The translations under genes and the position numbers were made by a program. A stretch of DNA of 64,000 bases from an uncultured Roseburia sp. (GTDB lineage: Bacteria > Bacillota > Clostridia > Lachnospirales > Lachnospiraceae), in NCBI GenBank assembly GCA_947174805.1, contig CAMWKH010000014.1:1-64000 (forward strand). Reading direction: 5' to 3'. Positions 40,666 through 49,361 of the stretch are shown here, piece by piece. Numbering within the stretch: the stretch's first letter is position 1; each line of letters starts with the position of its first letter. The notes under the pieces are model-generated. The model had not been told where the DNA came from. It did no database searches and saw only the letters and a list, made by a program, of their open reading frames with translations.

Positions 40666-42108
40666 ATGAAAACACAGACTTCAATGAAAAACCGGCTGTA
40701 TCTGCTCCTTGGGGTCTGCCTGATTCCCCTCACATGCATTATCGTGTATCTCCTGGTGCTGATGAACAGTTTTTCCCAGCGTTACGACTCTATTGTAGAA
40801 AACATTACCAGGGCAAATACCTATAATATTGTTTTTAAAGAAGATATGGACTACCTGATGTATATTATAGTAGTAAATGCAGACCGGGCGGAGGAACTGG
40901 TGGATATTGAAAAGCCTCAGATTATGATTGACGAGGCCAGGGATGCTTTTCTGGAATTGTATGATGCGGCGGAAACGGACCGAGTGAGAAAGAGTTTAAA
41001 GAGCATTATTAAGAGCCTAAACATTTTAGAGGACCGTGTGGCGGAGATTGAGGAGGATGCTTTAGTCAGCGGTTCCTATGATGTAAATATGGAGCGGCTG
41101 GATTTAAACGTCCGGGTTTTAACGGATTTGATACAGGAACAGATTCAGGAGTATATTTACTTCCAGGCTATTAACTTAGAGCAGCTCCGCCTTGGGATAC
41201 GAAGGGATGTAGTCCATGCAATCCTCCTTTTAAGCCTGGGACTGGGGGGGATTTTCCTTATTGCTTTTGCAGTGAGCGGTAAAATTATCCGGGGTATCAC
41301 AAAGCCCATACAAAAACTCTGCGTGGTGGCCAAGCAGGCCGGGCAGGGAAATTTTTCCGTGCGGATGGATGAGACGGGTACCTATGAGCTTGCTGTGTTA
41401 AACGACAGCTTTAACCGGATGGTGGAGGAGCTTGGCAAGCTGGTGGAAGATATCAGGGTGGAACAGCTAAATTTAAGGGCGGCAGAGTTAAAGCTTTTGC
41501 AGGAGCAGATTAATCCTCATTTCCTGTACAACACCTTAGACACCATTATGTGGCTGGCAGAATCTAAGGATACGGAGCAGGTGGTAAAAATGGTGTCCTC
41601 CCTCTCAGATTTTTTCCGCACCACACTCAGCAAGGGGAAAGATTTTATCACCGTGGAGGAGGAAAAAAAGCATATTAAGAGCTATCTGGAAATCCAGCAG
41701 TTCCGTTACCGGGATATTTTGGAGTATGAGATTTCCTTTTCCGAGGAAATCTACCAGTATGAAATGTTAAAACTGACACTGCAGCCTTTGGTGGAAAATG
41801 CGTTGTACCACGGCATTAAAAATAAGCGGGGGCTTGGGCATATAAAGGTCACAGGGGAGAAAGAGGGAGAAAACCTCATATTTAAAGTGAGGGATGACGG
41901 AATCGGCATGACGGAGGAGAGAAGCAGGCAGGTACAGCAGCTCATCCGGGGAGAGAGGCTTTCCGACAAGGAGTCCTCAGGCTTTGGCCTCTTTAACATT
42001 AACGAGAGAATACGCCTTCACTATGGAACAGAATATGGTTTGACCTTGAGAAGCACTTACCAGGAGGGAACAGAATTCCAGGTAAAAATCCCCTGCGTAA
42101 AAAAATGA
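40666..42108 (+). CDS. YesM-type sensor histidine kinase
   Basis: 480-residue kinase with a membrane segment at about 13-35, extracytoplasmic helical domain, second membrane segment (about 185-207), HAMP domain, the His_kinase motif INPHFLYNTLD with His285, and an HATPase domain (PLVENALYHGI, DDGIGM, GFGLFNINERI). ATG 40666 is 9 nt from AGGAG; GTG 40663 is an alternative. It would phosphorylate the YesN regulator encoded just upstream. The signal is probably a sugar, or a sugar-loaded binding protein (36647 or 47205); that is inference. Confidence 0.92.
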   Translation: MKTQTSMKNRLYLLLGVCLIPLTCIIVYLLVLMNSFSQRYDSIVENITRANTYNIVFKEDMDYLMYIIVVNADRAEELVDIEKPQIMIDEARDAFLELYDAAETDRVRKSLKSIIKSLNILEDRVAEIEEDALVSGSYDVNMERLDLNVRVLTDLIQEQIQEYIYFQAINLEQLRLGIRRDVVHAILLLSLGLGGIFLIAFAVSGKIIRGITKPIQKLCVVAKQAGQGNFSVRMDETGTYELAVLNDSFNRMVEELGKLVEDIRVEQLNLRAAELKLLQEQINPHFLYNTLDTIMWLAESKDTEQVVKMVSSLSDFFRTTLSKGKDFITVEEEKKHIKSYLEIQQFRYRDILEYEISFSEEIYQYEMLKLTLQPLVENALYHGIKNKRGLGHIKVTGEKEGENLIFKVRDDGIGMTEERSRQVQQLIRGERLSDKESSGFGLFNINERIRLHYGTEYGLTLRSTYQEGTEFQVKIPCVKK

Positions 42109-42192
42109 ACTTTTTTCGGAAAATAATATACTTTGTTCATGATTTGTTCAAAATTTGATAAAAAATTGTACTAAAATCCAAGATATTTCTGT

Positions 42193-42220
42193 TTCACATA
42201 AGGGGCAGAAAAGTTATAAT
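42193..42220 (+). promoter_or_regulatory. Promoter of the YtfQ-type transporter operon
   Basis: TTCACA (42193-42198), 16-bp spacer, perfect TATAAT (42215-42220). The 100 bp upstream is AT-rich with repeated TTTGTTCA (42132-42139) and TTTGTTCA (42143-42150), 11 bp apart, a possible YesN-type regulator site. Confidence 0.6.
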
Positions 42221-42279
42221 GTTTTCATCAGCTAAGGGGTGCCTTAGAAAAAATATTATAAGATGTGGAGGATTTTTGT

Positions 42280-43434
42280 ATGAAAAGAAAAATTGTTAGC
42301 GTATTAATGTGTGCAACTATGACAGCAGCTCTGTTCGCAGGATGCGGCGGAGGCGGAGATACTCAGGCAAGCGGTGACGCAGCAAAAACAGACGACACAG
42401 CAAAGACGGATGATGCGGCAAGTGACGACGCAGCCGACGATGCAGCAGCAGATGACGCAGCAGGGGATGATGCGGCAGCTGATAATGCAGGAGGCAGTGA
42501 CGGCGCAATCACCATCGGTTTTGCACAGGTTGGCCATGAGTCTGACTGGCGTACAGCTTCTACAAAATCCTGTCAGGATGTGTTCTCTGCTGAAAACGGA
42601 TATGATTTACAGTTCGTTGACTGTGACAATGATTCCGCAGCACAGATCGAGGCAGTTCGTGGATTTATCCAGCAGGCTGTAGATTACATAATTATCGACC
42701 CAATCGTATCCACAGGATGGGATACCGTATTGACAGAGTGTGAGGACGCAGGAATTCCTGTAATCATTATCGACCGTACCATTGATGATTCTGATAAATA
42801 TGTTTCATGGGTAGGTTCCAACTTTAAGACAGAGGGTCTTGCAGCAGGTGAGTGGTTAAAAGCCTATGCAGAGAATAAAGGCATCAGCGAGATTAACGCA
42901 TTGGTTATTGAAGGAAGTACAGGCGCATCTGCTACCATCGGACGTACCGAAGGATTTAAAGAGATTGCAGACGCAAATGGATGGACAATCGTAGATTCCC
43001 AGTCCGGTGACTTTACAGAGGCAGGCGGACAGGAAGTTATGGAAAGTTACATCAAATCTTACGAAGGAAAGTTTAACGTAGTTATCTGCCAGAACGATAA
43101 CGAGGCATTCGGTGCTATGACAGCTATGAAAAATGCTGGTATCGAGTACGGCGTAGGCAAAGACGTCATTTTAGTATCCTTCGATGCTTGTACCGCAGGT
43201 CTTGAGAAAGTTATGAGCGGCGACATCAATGCAGACTTTGAGTGTAACCCTCTGGCAGCTCCGGACGTAGAAAAAGTAATCAAACAGTTACAGGCTGGCG
43301 AGACACCGGAAAAAGAAGTATATATGACAGAGCACTGGTATGTAAATGAGGATGTTCTTTCTTCTATTACTGTAAATGGCGAGGAGCAGGCGCTTACTGT
43401 TGTAACACAGGAAATTATTGACGCTCAGTACTAA
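42280..43434 (+). CDS. ABC transporter sugar-binding lipoprotein, YtfQ-like
   Basis: 384-residue type I binding protein. Signal peptide with lipobox FAGC (Cys22), then a 45-residue Ala/Asp/Thr spacer made of degenerate DDAA units, then the binding domain with IGFAQVGHESDWRTAST, VDYIIIDPIVSTGWD, EGSTGASATIGRTEG and CQNDNEAFGAMTAM. These features match the galactofuranose-binding YtfQ group. With the arabinose genes downstream, arabinofuranose or arabinose is a likely ligand. ATG 42280 follows GTGGAGG; the longer frame from GTG 42265 would place that site inside the gene. A hairpin separates it from the ATPase gene. Confidence 0.92.
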   Translation: MKRKIVSVLMCATMTAALFAGCGGGGDTQASGDAAKTDDTAKTDDAASDDAADDAAADDAAGDDAAADNAGGSDGAITIGFAQVGHESDWRTASTKSCQDVFSAENGYDLQFVDCDNDSAAQIEAVRGFIQQAVDYIIIDPIVSTGWDTVLTECEDAGIPVIIIDRTIDDSDKYVSWVGSNFKTEGLAAGEWLKAYAENKGISEINALVIEGSTGASATIGRTEGFKEIADANGWTIVDSQSGDFTEAGGQEVMESYIKSYEGKFNVVICQNDNEAFGAMTAMKNAGIEYGVGKDVILVSFDACTAGLEKVMSGDINADFECNPLAAPDVEKVIKQLQAGETPEKEVYMTEHWYVNEDVLSSITVNGEEQALTVVTQEIIDAQY

Positions 43435-43482
43435 TTAGAATATGTGGGAGCTCCACAGACGGAATAATAGTAGAGTGATTTC

Positions 43483-43509
43483 GAGGAGGAGGCTTTAAGT
43501 CTCCTCCTC
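43483..43509 (+). other. Intercistronic hairpin between binding-protein and ATPase genes
   Basis: 12-bp stem (43483-43494 with 43498-43509, one G-U pair) and a TTA triloop, followed only by TTTAA. Probably sets the ratio of binding protein to transporter by message protection or partial termination. Confidence 0.75.
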
Positions 43510-43530
43510 TTTAATGGAAAGGATGGTATT

Positions 43531-45051
43531 ATGGAAAATAATGTAGTACTGACCATGAGGGGGATTTCCATGACATTTCCAGGGGTGAAAGCTCTTGACA
43601 ATGTGGATTTTACATTGAGGAAAGGTGAAATCCATGCGCTGATGGGGGAGAATGGTGCCGGAAAGTCCACATTGATTAAATGTCTTACCGGTATCAATGC
43701 TTTTGAGGCAGGGGAGATTCACGTGGACGGCATACAGGGGCCGGTGGTAAACCACTCCACGCTGGATGCCCAGAAAAAGGGGATTTCCACCGTGTATCAG
43801 GAAGTAAACCTCTGCGGCAACTTAAGCGTTGCGGAAAATCTTTTTATCGGCAGGGAGCCGAGAACAAAAATCGGAACCATTGACTGGAAAGCTATGGTGA
43901 AACGTTCCCAGAAAATTATGGCGGACCTTGATATGCCTGTGGATGTAAACCAGAATTTGGAGGAGTATTCCCTGGCGCTGCAGCAGATGATTGCCATCGC
44001 AAGGGCTGTGGATATGGACTGTAAAGTTCTGATTTTGGATGAGCCTACCTCTTCCTTAGACGACAACGAAGTGGAGAAACTCTTTAAGCTAATGAGACAG
44101 CTTCGGGATAAGGGAGTGGGAATCATATTTGTTACCCATTTCTTAGAGCAGGTGTACGCCGTGTGCGACAGAATCACTGTTTTGAGAAACGGTACGCTGG
44201 TAGGGGAGTATCCCATTGCGGACCTTCCCAGGGTAAAACTGGTGGCGGCTATGATGGGTAAAGATTTTGACGACCTGGCAGCGATAAAGACAGACGAGAC
44301 AACAGATTTCTCCCATGCGGAAGTATTGATTGAAGCTAAGGGGTTAAGCCACAAAGGAACGATTAAGCCTTTCGACCTTACCATCCACAAAGGGGAGGTT
44401 GTGGGGCTCACAGGACTTTTGGGCTCCGGGCGAAGCGAACTGGCAAGGGTAATCTACGGTGCGGACAGAAACCAGACGGGAACCCTTAAGGTGAACGGAA
44501 AAGAAGTGAATATCAAAGCGCCCATTGACGCTATGAATCTTGGCATGGGCCTTCTGCCGGACGACAGAAAAGCGGAGGGTATTATCGGCGATTTGTCGGT
44601 GCGGGAGAATATTATTCTGGCCCTTCAGGCAAAACGGGGGATGTTTAAGCTGATTCCCATGAGGGAGCAGATTGCCCTGGCGGATAAATACATAGAAATG
44701 CTTCAGGTGAAAACGGCAAGCCGGGAGACTTTGATAAAACAGCTCTCCGGCGGTAATCAGCAGAAGGTTATTTTGGGCAGATGGCTTGCCACTGACCCGG
44801 ATTTCTTAATATTAGATGAGCCCACCCGTGGTATTGACGTGGGAACAAAGACAGAGATTCAGAAGCTTGTGTTAAAGCTGGCGAAAGAGGGCAAGAGCCT
44901 TATCTTTATCTCCTCGGAGATTGAGGAAATGCTTCGTACCTGCTCTAAGATGGGCGTATTAAGAGACGGGGCGAAAGTGGGAGAGATTACGGAAAATCTT
45001 ACCCAGGAGACAGTGATGAATGCAATCGCAGGAGGTGGTTCAAATGAGTAA
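43531..45051 (+). CDS. Sugar ABC transporter ATPase, YtfR-like (double ATPase domain)
   Basis: 506-residue protein with two ABC domains, as in RbsA/AraG/YtfR. The first has Walker A GENGAGKST (about 37-45) and LILDEPTSSLD, with a divergent signature YSLALQQMI; the second has a degenerate Walker A LLGSGRSE, the intact signature LSGGNQQKV and ILDEPTRGIDVG. It energises the two permeases that follow. AAGGATGG precedes ATG 43531. Its stop overlaps the next start by 8 bp. Confidence 0.95.
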   Translation: MENNVVLTMRGISMTFPGVKALDNVDFTLRKGEIHALMGENGAGKSTLIKCLTGINAFEAGEIHVDGIQGPVVNHSTLDAQKKGISTVYQEVNLCGNLSVAENLFIGREPRTKIGTIDWKAMVKRSQKIMADLDMPVDVNQNLEEYSLALQQMIAIARAVDMDCKVLILDEPTSSLDDNEVEKLFKLMRQLRDKGVGIIFVTHFLEQVYAVCDRITVLRNGTLVGEYPIADLPRVKLVAAMMGKDFDDLAAIKTDETTDFSHAEVLIEAKGLSHKGTIKPFDLTIHKGEVVGLTGLLGSGRSELARVIYGADRNQTGTLKVNGKEVNIKAPIDAMNLGMGLLPDDRKAEGIIGDLSVRENIILALQAKRGMFKLIPMREQIALADKYIEMLQVKTASRETLIKQLSGGNQQKVILGRWLATDPDFLILDEPTRGIDVGTKTEIQKLVLKLAKEGKSLIFISSEIEEMLRTCSKMGVLRDGAKVGEITENLTQETVMNAIAGGGSNE

Positions 45052-46111
45052 AGTGAAGAAATTAACAGGGATGCCTTTGTTCCTTCCGGTGTTTTGTATG
45101 CTCCTTGTGATGCTGGTAAACGTAATATTTGATGCAGCTAACGGAAATTTTCCATTTAACTTTTTTACCATTTCCGTGAGAAACGGAGTGCTCTATGGCC
45201 GTCTCATAGATATTTTAAACAGGGGAAGTGAGATTGCCATACTGGCCATCGGTATGACACTGGTGGTATCCTCCTCCGCAGGGACGGACATTTCCGTTGG
45301 TTCCGTTATGTCCCTGGCAGCGTCTTTCTGCTGTATGCTTTTGGCAGGCTACGGTGTGGCTTCCACCAGCGAACTTGCGATGCCTTTAATCGTGGGCGTG
45401 TTAGGCGGTATCTTAATGGGATGTGTCTGCGGCGCTTTCAACGGATTTTTGGTGGCCTACTTAAACGTGCAGCCCATGGTGGCAACGCTGATATTGTTTT
45501 CTGCGGCGCGGGCGATTGGACTTCTTCTCTGCAACAACTTAATCGTGTATGTGAGAAATGATTCCTTCGGATTCTTCGGAAGTTTCCTTGGGCCGATTCC
45601 CACGCCTATTGTTGTGGCAGCCCTGTGTATCCTTGTGGTATCCCTTTTGCTCCGCTATACGGCATTGGGGCTTTATATCCAGAGTGTTGGTATTAACAAA
45701 AAGGCGTCCAGGATTGCCGGATTAAATTCAGCAAAAATTATTTTCCTCTGCTATATCGTGTGCGGCCTCTGTGCAGGAATTGCAGGAATCGTAGCTTCCT
45801 CCAGAATTACTTCCGCAGACTCCAACAATATCGGATTAAACTTTGAGCTGGATGCCATTTTGGCAGTGGCTCTTGGAGGAAACAGCTTAGGCGGCGGTAA
45901 ATTCCGGCTGGCAGGCTCTATTATCGGGGCTTACACCATCCAGGCAATTACCACCACATTATATGCATTGGGTGTGTCTACAGAGCAGGCTCCGGTGTAT
46001 AAGGCTATCGTAGTAATTATTATCGTAACGATCCAGGCTCCTCCTTTCAAGGCGTTTATGAAACGTATGTCTGCGAAGAGAGAATTGGCAAAAGGAGGTG
46101 CAGCAGCATGA
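45044..46111 (+). CDS. Sugar ABC transporter permease, YtfT-like
   Basis: 355-residue BPD_transp_2-family permease with about eight to ten membrane segments. The family markers IAILAIGMTLVVSSSAGTDISVGS and AFNGFLVAYLNVQPMVATL are present, followed by GLYIQSVGINKKASRIAGLNSAK. The start is ATG 45044, 7 nt after GGAGGT, overlapping the ATPase stop; an open frame extends to 45020 but inside ytfR. It pairs with the YjfF-like permease that starts at its stop codon. Confidence 0.93.
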   Translation: MSKVKKLTGMPLFLPVFCMLLVMLVNVIFDAANGNFPFNFFTISVRNGVLYGRLIDILNRGSEIAILAIGMTLVVSSSAGTDISVGSVMSLAASFCCMLLAGYGVASTSELAMPLIVGVLGGILMGCVCGAFNGFLVAYLNVQPMVATLILFSAARAIGLLLCNNLIVYVRNDSFGFFGSFLGPIPTPIVVAALCILVVSLLLRYTALGLYIQSVGINKKASRIAGLNSAKIIFLCYIVCGLCAGIAGIVASSRITSADSNNIGLNFELDAILAVALGGNSLGGGKFRLAGSIIGAYTIQAITTTLYALGVSTEQAPVYKAIVVIIIVTIQAPPFKAFMKRMSAKRELAKGGAAA

Positions 46112-47121
46112 AAACAAAAAAAATAAACAGCAATACCCTTCTTTTGGTTATTACCATTGCGCTGTTTTTTGTTATGTATCTGGCGGGCTGTGTGGTATAC
46201 AACGCTAAGGGATTTACCCATTTACAGACATTTTTAAATATTTTAATTAACAATGCAGGGCTTTTGTGTGTGACATGCGGCATGACCTGTGTCATGCTCA
46301 CAGGTGGAATTGATATTTCTGTTGGTTCCCTCATTGCCTTAGACTGTATGTTTTTGGCAGTGGGAATGGAACGTTGGGGAATGAGTGCACCTCTATTGTG
46401 TGTTCTGGTGCTTGTCATCGGTGTTGTATTTGGAATTGTCCAGGGATTTTGCGTGGGATATCTGCAGATTCAGCCCTTTATCGTAACCATGGCGGGGATG
46501 TTCTTTGGAAGGGGTATGACGGCGATTATCTCCACAGACCAGGTGTCCATCAGCAGCAATGAGTGGTTTGTAAATCTGGCAAATATCCGGATTTTCCTTC
46601 CCTTTGGAGCTTACACCAACAATAAGGGGGTGCTTCAGGTTCCGTATATCCGTATCACCGTTGTGGTGGCGCTGATTGTGCTTGTGGCAATCTTCCTCAT
46701 GCTTAGGTATACAAAGTTTGGACGAAGCCTCTACGCAGTTGGAGGCAATGAACAGTCTGCGGTTATGATGGGATTAAATGTACCCATGACAAAACTGAAA
46801 GCTTATGTCTTGTCCTCTTTCCTCTGCTCCATCGGCGGTATCTGTTTCTGTTTAAATACCATGTCCGGTAATGTGCAGCAGGCAACAGGGCTGGAGATGG
46901 ATGCCATAGCCTCCTCCGTTATCGGCGGAACCCTCCTTACAGGAGGAGTGGGAAACGTTATCGGCTCCTTCTTTGGTGTGTTGATTAACGGTACGATTTC
47001 CACTTTGGTTAAGACCAACGGAAAGCTTCTTAGCTCCTGGTCTAACATTGCGGTGGCAGCGCTCCTTTGTTTCTTTATCGTGCTGCAGAGTATATTTGCA
47101 AATATAAAAGCAAAGAAATAA
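46108..47121 (+). CDS. Sugar ABC transporter permease, YjfF-like
   Basis: 337-residue BPD_transp_2-family permease. CVMLTGGIDISVGSLIALD, FCVGYLQIQPFIVTMAGMFFGRG and SLYAVGGNEQSAVMMGLNV match the YjfF branch. With YtfT it forms the heterodimeric membrane channel of the YtfQRT-YjfF type. ATG 46108 overlaps the preceding stop in an ATGA. A hairpin follows its end before the third binding-protein gene. Confidence 0.93.
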   Translation: MKTKKINSNTLLLVITIALFFVMYLAGCVVYNAKGFTHLQTFLNILINNAGLLCVTCGMTCVMLTGGIDISVGSLIALDCMFLAVGMERWGMSAPLLCVLVLVIGVVFGIVQGFCVGYLQIQPFIVTMAGMFFGRGMTAIISTDQVSISSNEWFVNLANIRIFLPFGAYTNNKGVLQVPYIRITVVVALIVLVAIFLMLRYTKFGRSLYAVGGNEQSAVMMGLNVPMTKLKAYVLSSFLCSIGGICFCLNTMSGNVQQATGLEMDAIASSVIGGTLLTGGVGNVIGSFFGVLINGTISTLVKTNGKLLSSWSNIAVAALLCFFIVLQSIFANIKAKK

Positions 47122-47156
47122 TTGAAGAGATTTTGGTACAGATTTTTGTTTTACAT

Positions 47157-47181
47157 AAGGGACTGTGGTTCACAGTCCCTT
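47157..47181 (+). other. Intercistronic hairpin after the YjfF-like gene
   Basis: Perfect 11-bp stem AAGGGACTGTG / CACAGTCCCTT with a GTT triloop and no T tract. It separates the transporter genes from the third binding-protein gene. Confidence 0.75.
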
Positions 47182-47204
47182 GTCTGGCAGGAGGAAGGTA
47201 TTAT

Positions 47205-48173
47205 ATGGGGAAAAGAATATGTTTATTGGGATGTGTTTTTCTCCTGCTGTCAGGCTGCGGCAGGGAGCAGGAACCTGAGAATCCTGCGTTTTTTGACACT
47301 ACGGAGGAAAGTGAAAACCTGATAGTGGTGGGCCTTGCCCAGGTGGGATCCGAGTCCGACTGGCGTCTGGCAAACACCCAATCTTATAAAGAGACGTTTA
47401 CAGAGGAAAACGGATATTACCTGCTCTTTGAGGACGGGCAGCAAAAGCAGGAAAACCAGGTGAAGGCAGTGCGTAACTTTATTCTCCAGGAAGTGGATTA
47501 TATTGTGCTTGACCCCATTGTGGAAACCGGCTGGGATGCAGTGCTTAAAGAGGCGAAGGATGCGGGGATTCCCGTGATTCTCTCCGACAGGTCTGTGCAG
47601 GTGGAGGATTCCGAACTCTATACCTGCTGGGTGGGCAGTGATTTTAAGGCGGAGGGGGAGAAGGCCGGAATGTGGCTTTTGGATTATCTTAAGGAAAAGG
47701 AGCGCTTGGAGGAAGAAATCCAAATTGTCACACTTCAGGGAACCCTTGGCTCCACAGCACAGATCGGGCGGACAGAGGGATTTAACAGGGTTTTGGGAGG
47801 CCAGGAAAACTGGGTGATGTTAGAGCAGCAGTCGGGAGAATTTACTCAGGCGAAAGCGAAAGAAGTGATGGAATACTTCTTGAGAACATACCCGGATATT
47901 GATGTGGTAGTATGTGAGAATGACAATATGGCATTTGGAGCCATGGATGCCATGAGAGAGGCTGGAAAAAGTTTCGGGAAAAAGGGAGACATTATCGTCA
48001 TCGCCTTTGACGCCACGGAGGCGGCTTTAGAAGCTGTGGAGCGGGGGGAAATCCATGCGGATTTTGAATGTAATCCCCTGCTTGGCCCGGTGGTGGATAG
48101 AACCATAAAAAAGCTGGAATTGGGGCAGAAAGTGGATAAAATCCAATACGTGGAGGAGACATATTTTGATTAA
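47205..48173 (+). CDS. Sugar-binding lipoprotein, YtfQ-like (third paralogue)
   Basis: 322-residue binding protein with lipobox LSGC (Cys18). It shares VGLAQVGSESDWRLANTQ, VDYIVLDPIVETGWD, TCWVGSDF and CENDNMAFGAMDAM with the paralogues at 36647 and 42280, but lacks their Ala/Asp spacer. The start is ATG 47205 with AGGAGGAAGG upstream; the open frame back to 47067 lies in the YjfF gene and the hairpin. Its stop overlaps the TTG start of araR by 8 bp, so it is translated together with the repressor. This coupling suggests a sensing or alternative-ligand role. Confidence 0.88.
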   Translation: MGKRICLLGCVFLLLSGCGREQEPENPAFFDTTEESENLIVVGLAQVGSESDWRLANTQSYKETFTEENGYYLLFEDGQQKQENQVKAVRNFILQEVDYIVLDPIVETGWDAVLKEAKDAGIPVILSDRSVQVEDSELYTCWVGSDFKAEGEKAGMWLLDYLKEKERLEEEIQIVTLQGTLGSTAQIGRTEGFNRVLGGQENWVMLEQQSGEFTQAKAKEVMEYFLRTYPDIDVVVCENDNMAFGAMDAMREAGKSFGKKGDIIVIAFDATEAALEAVERGEIHADFECNPLLGPVVDRTIKKLELGQKVDKIQYVEETYFD

Positions 48174-49278
48174 GTTAAAGTATTTTCAGTTGACGGAGGA
48201 TTTGAAAGGGCAGATATTGTCAGGACAGATTCTGCCCGGAGAAAAAATACCTTCCGAGAATACCTTGGCAAAGGAGTATGGCGTCAGCAGGCAGACCGTT
48301 CGGAAAGCCATTGCGATTCTACAGAGCCAGGGATATGTGTATGCCCAGCACGGCAGAGGCACTTTTTGTTCAGAACTTGCGCGGCACATCCACAGTTCCA
48401 GAAATATTGCAGTGGTGACGACCTATCTCTCCGACTATATCTTTCCCAGGGTGATACAGGGAATCGACGAGGTGCTTACCGGGGAAGGATACAGTATCAT
48501 TTTAAAAAATACAAGGAATTCCAGGAGCAGGGAGGCCAGATGTTTGGAGGAACTTTTGCAGAAGGATATCGACGGCATGATTATTGAACCCAGCAAGAGC
48601 CAAATATACTGCAGCCATACTGCGCTGTACCGGAAACTGGAGGAGTACCGGATCCCCTATGTGTTTATCCAGGGATGTTTTGAGCAGATGAGGGACAAGC
48701 CCGCAGTTTTAATGGATGACTGTAAGGGGGGATATCTTATTACCAAATATCTTTTAGAGCTTGGGCATAAGCATATTGTGGGGGTGTTTAAGGCAGATGA
48801 TTCCCAGGGACAGCACAGGCATAAAGGGTATGTGAAAGCTTTGCAGGAGGCGGGGGTTTCCTACGACCCGGACAGGGTGGTGTGGTTTTACACCGAGGAC
48901 CGGTCGATGCATCCCTATGAGAGGATTTGTCAGATGGCGGTGCAGGGGGAGCAGATGGACGGGGTTGTATGTTATAACGACCAGATTGCTTTAAAAGTCA
49001 TCCATGCCTTAGAGGAGTGCGGGAAAAAGGTGCCGGGGGATGTGTCTGTCACAGGATATGACAATTCTTATATGGCAAATGCCGGGGGAATCACCCTCAC
49101 CACCATCACCCATCCCCAGGAGAAATTAGGGGAGATGGCGGCAGGGCTGCTTCTTTCCCTGATTCAGGAAAAAGAAATTTCCGGTGAGGGGAGGCGTGTG
49201 GTGATTGAGCCGGAACTTGTCATTGGAAATTCCTGTAAGGACAGGAGAGGTGAAAAAGAAAATTTTTATAAAATATAA
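48166..49278 (+). CDS. araR: Arabinose repressor, GntR/LacI hybrid
   Basis: 370-residue AraR-type regulator. The N-terminal 68 residues are a GntR winged helix (SENTLAKEYGVSRQTVRKAI, then GRGTFC); the rest is a LacI/GalR-type ligand domain (IAVVTTYLSDYIFPRVIQGI, VLMDDCKGGYLITKYLLELGHKHI, DGVVCYNDQIALKV, SVTGYDNSYMA). This domain combination is that of Bacillus AraR, which binds arabinose and releases its operators. The start is TTG 48166, 7 nt after GGAGGAG. araA follows, with a candidate operator in the gap. Confidence 0.93.
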   Translation: MIKLKYFQLTEDLKGQILSGQILPGEKIPSENTLAKEYGVSRQTVRKAIAILQSQGYVYAQHGRGTFCSELARHIHSSRNIAVVTTYLSDYIFPRVIQGIDEVLTGEGYSIILKNTRNSRSREARCLEELLQKDIDGMIIEPSKSQIYCSHTALYRKLEEYRIPYVFIQGCFEQMRDKPAVLMDDCKGGYLITKYLLELGHKHIVGVFKADDSQGQHRHKGYVKALQEAGVSYDPDRVVWFYTEDRSMHPYERICQMAVQGEQMDGVVCYNDQIALKVIHALEECGKKVPGDVSVTGYDNSYMANAGGITLTTITHPQEKLGEMAAGLLLSLIQEKEISGEGRRVVIEPELVIGNSCKDRRGEKENFYKI

Positions 49279-49283
49279 AAAAA

Positions 49284-49317
49284 CAACTTGTTAAGACATG
49301 TGTACAAGTTGTACTAT
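49284..49317 (+). promoter_or_regulatory. araA promoter with candidate AraR operator
   Basis: CAACTTGT (49284-49291) and ACAAGTTG (49304-49311) form a perfect 8-bp inverted repeat; the right half reads GTACAAGT, like half of the Bacillus AraR box. A possible -35 TTGTTA (49288-49293) and -10 TACTAT (49312-49317) with 18-bp spacing place the operator over the promoter, so a bound repressor would block RNA polymerase. Confidence 0.6.
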
Positions 49318-49361
49318 TAAAGTATGAAGTAAGGCAGTAAAGAGATGCAGGAGGGTAAAAA

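Noticed and set aside
42304-42537. Cys-rich minus-strand frames opposite the binding-protein spacer
   Set aside because: Antisense of the repeated Ala/Asp codons; no ribosome site and no independent support.
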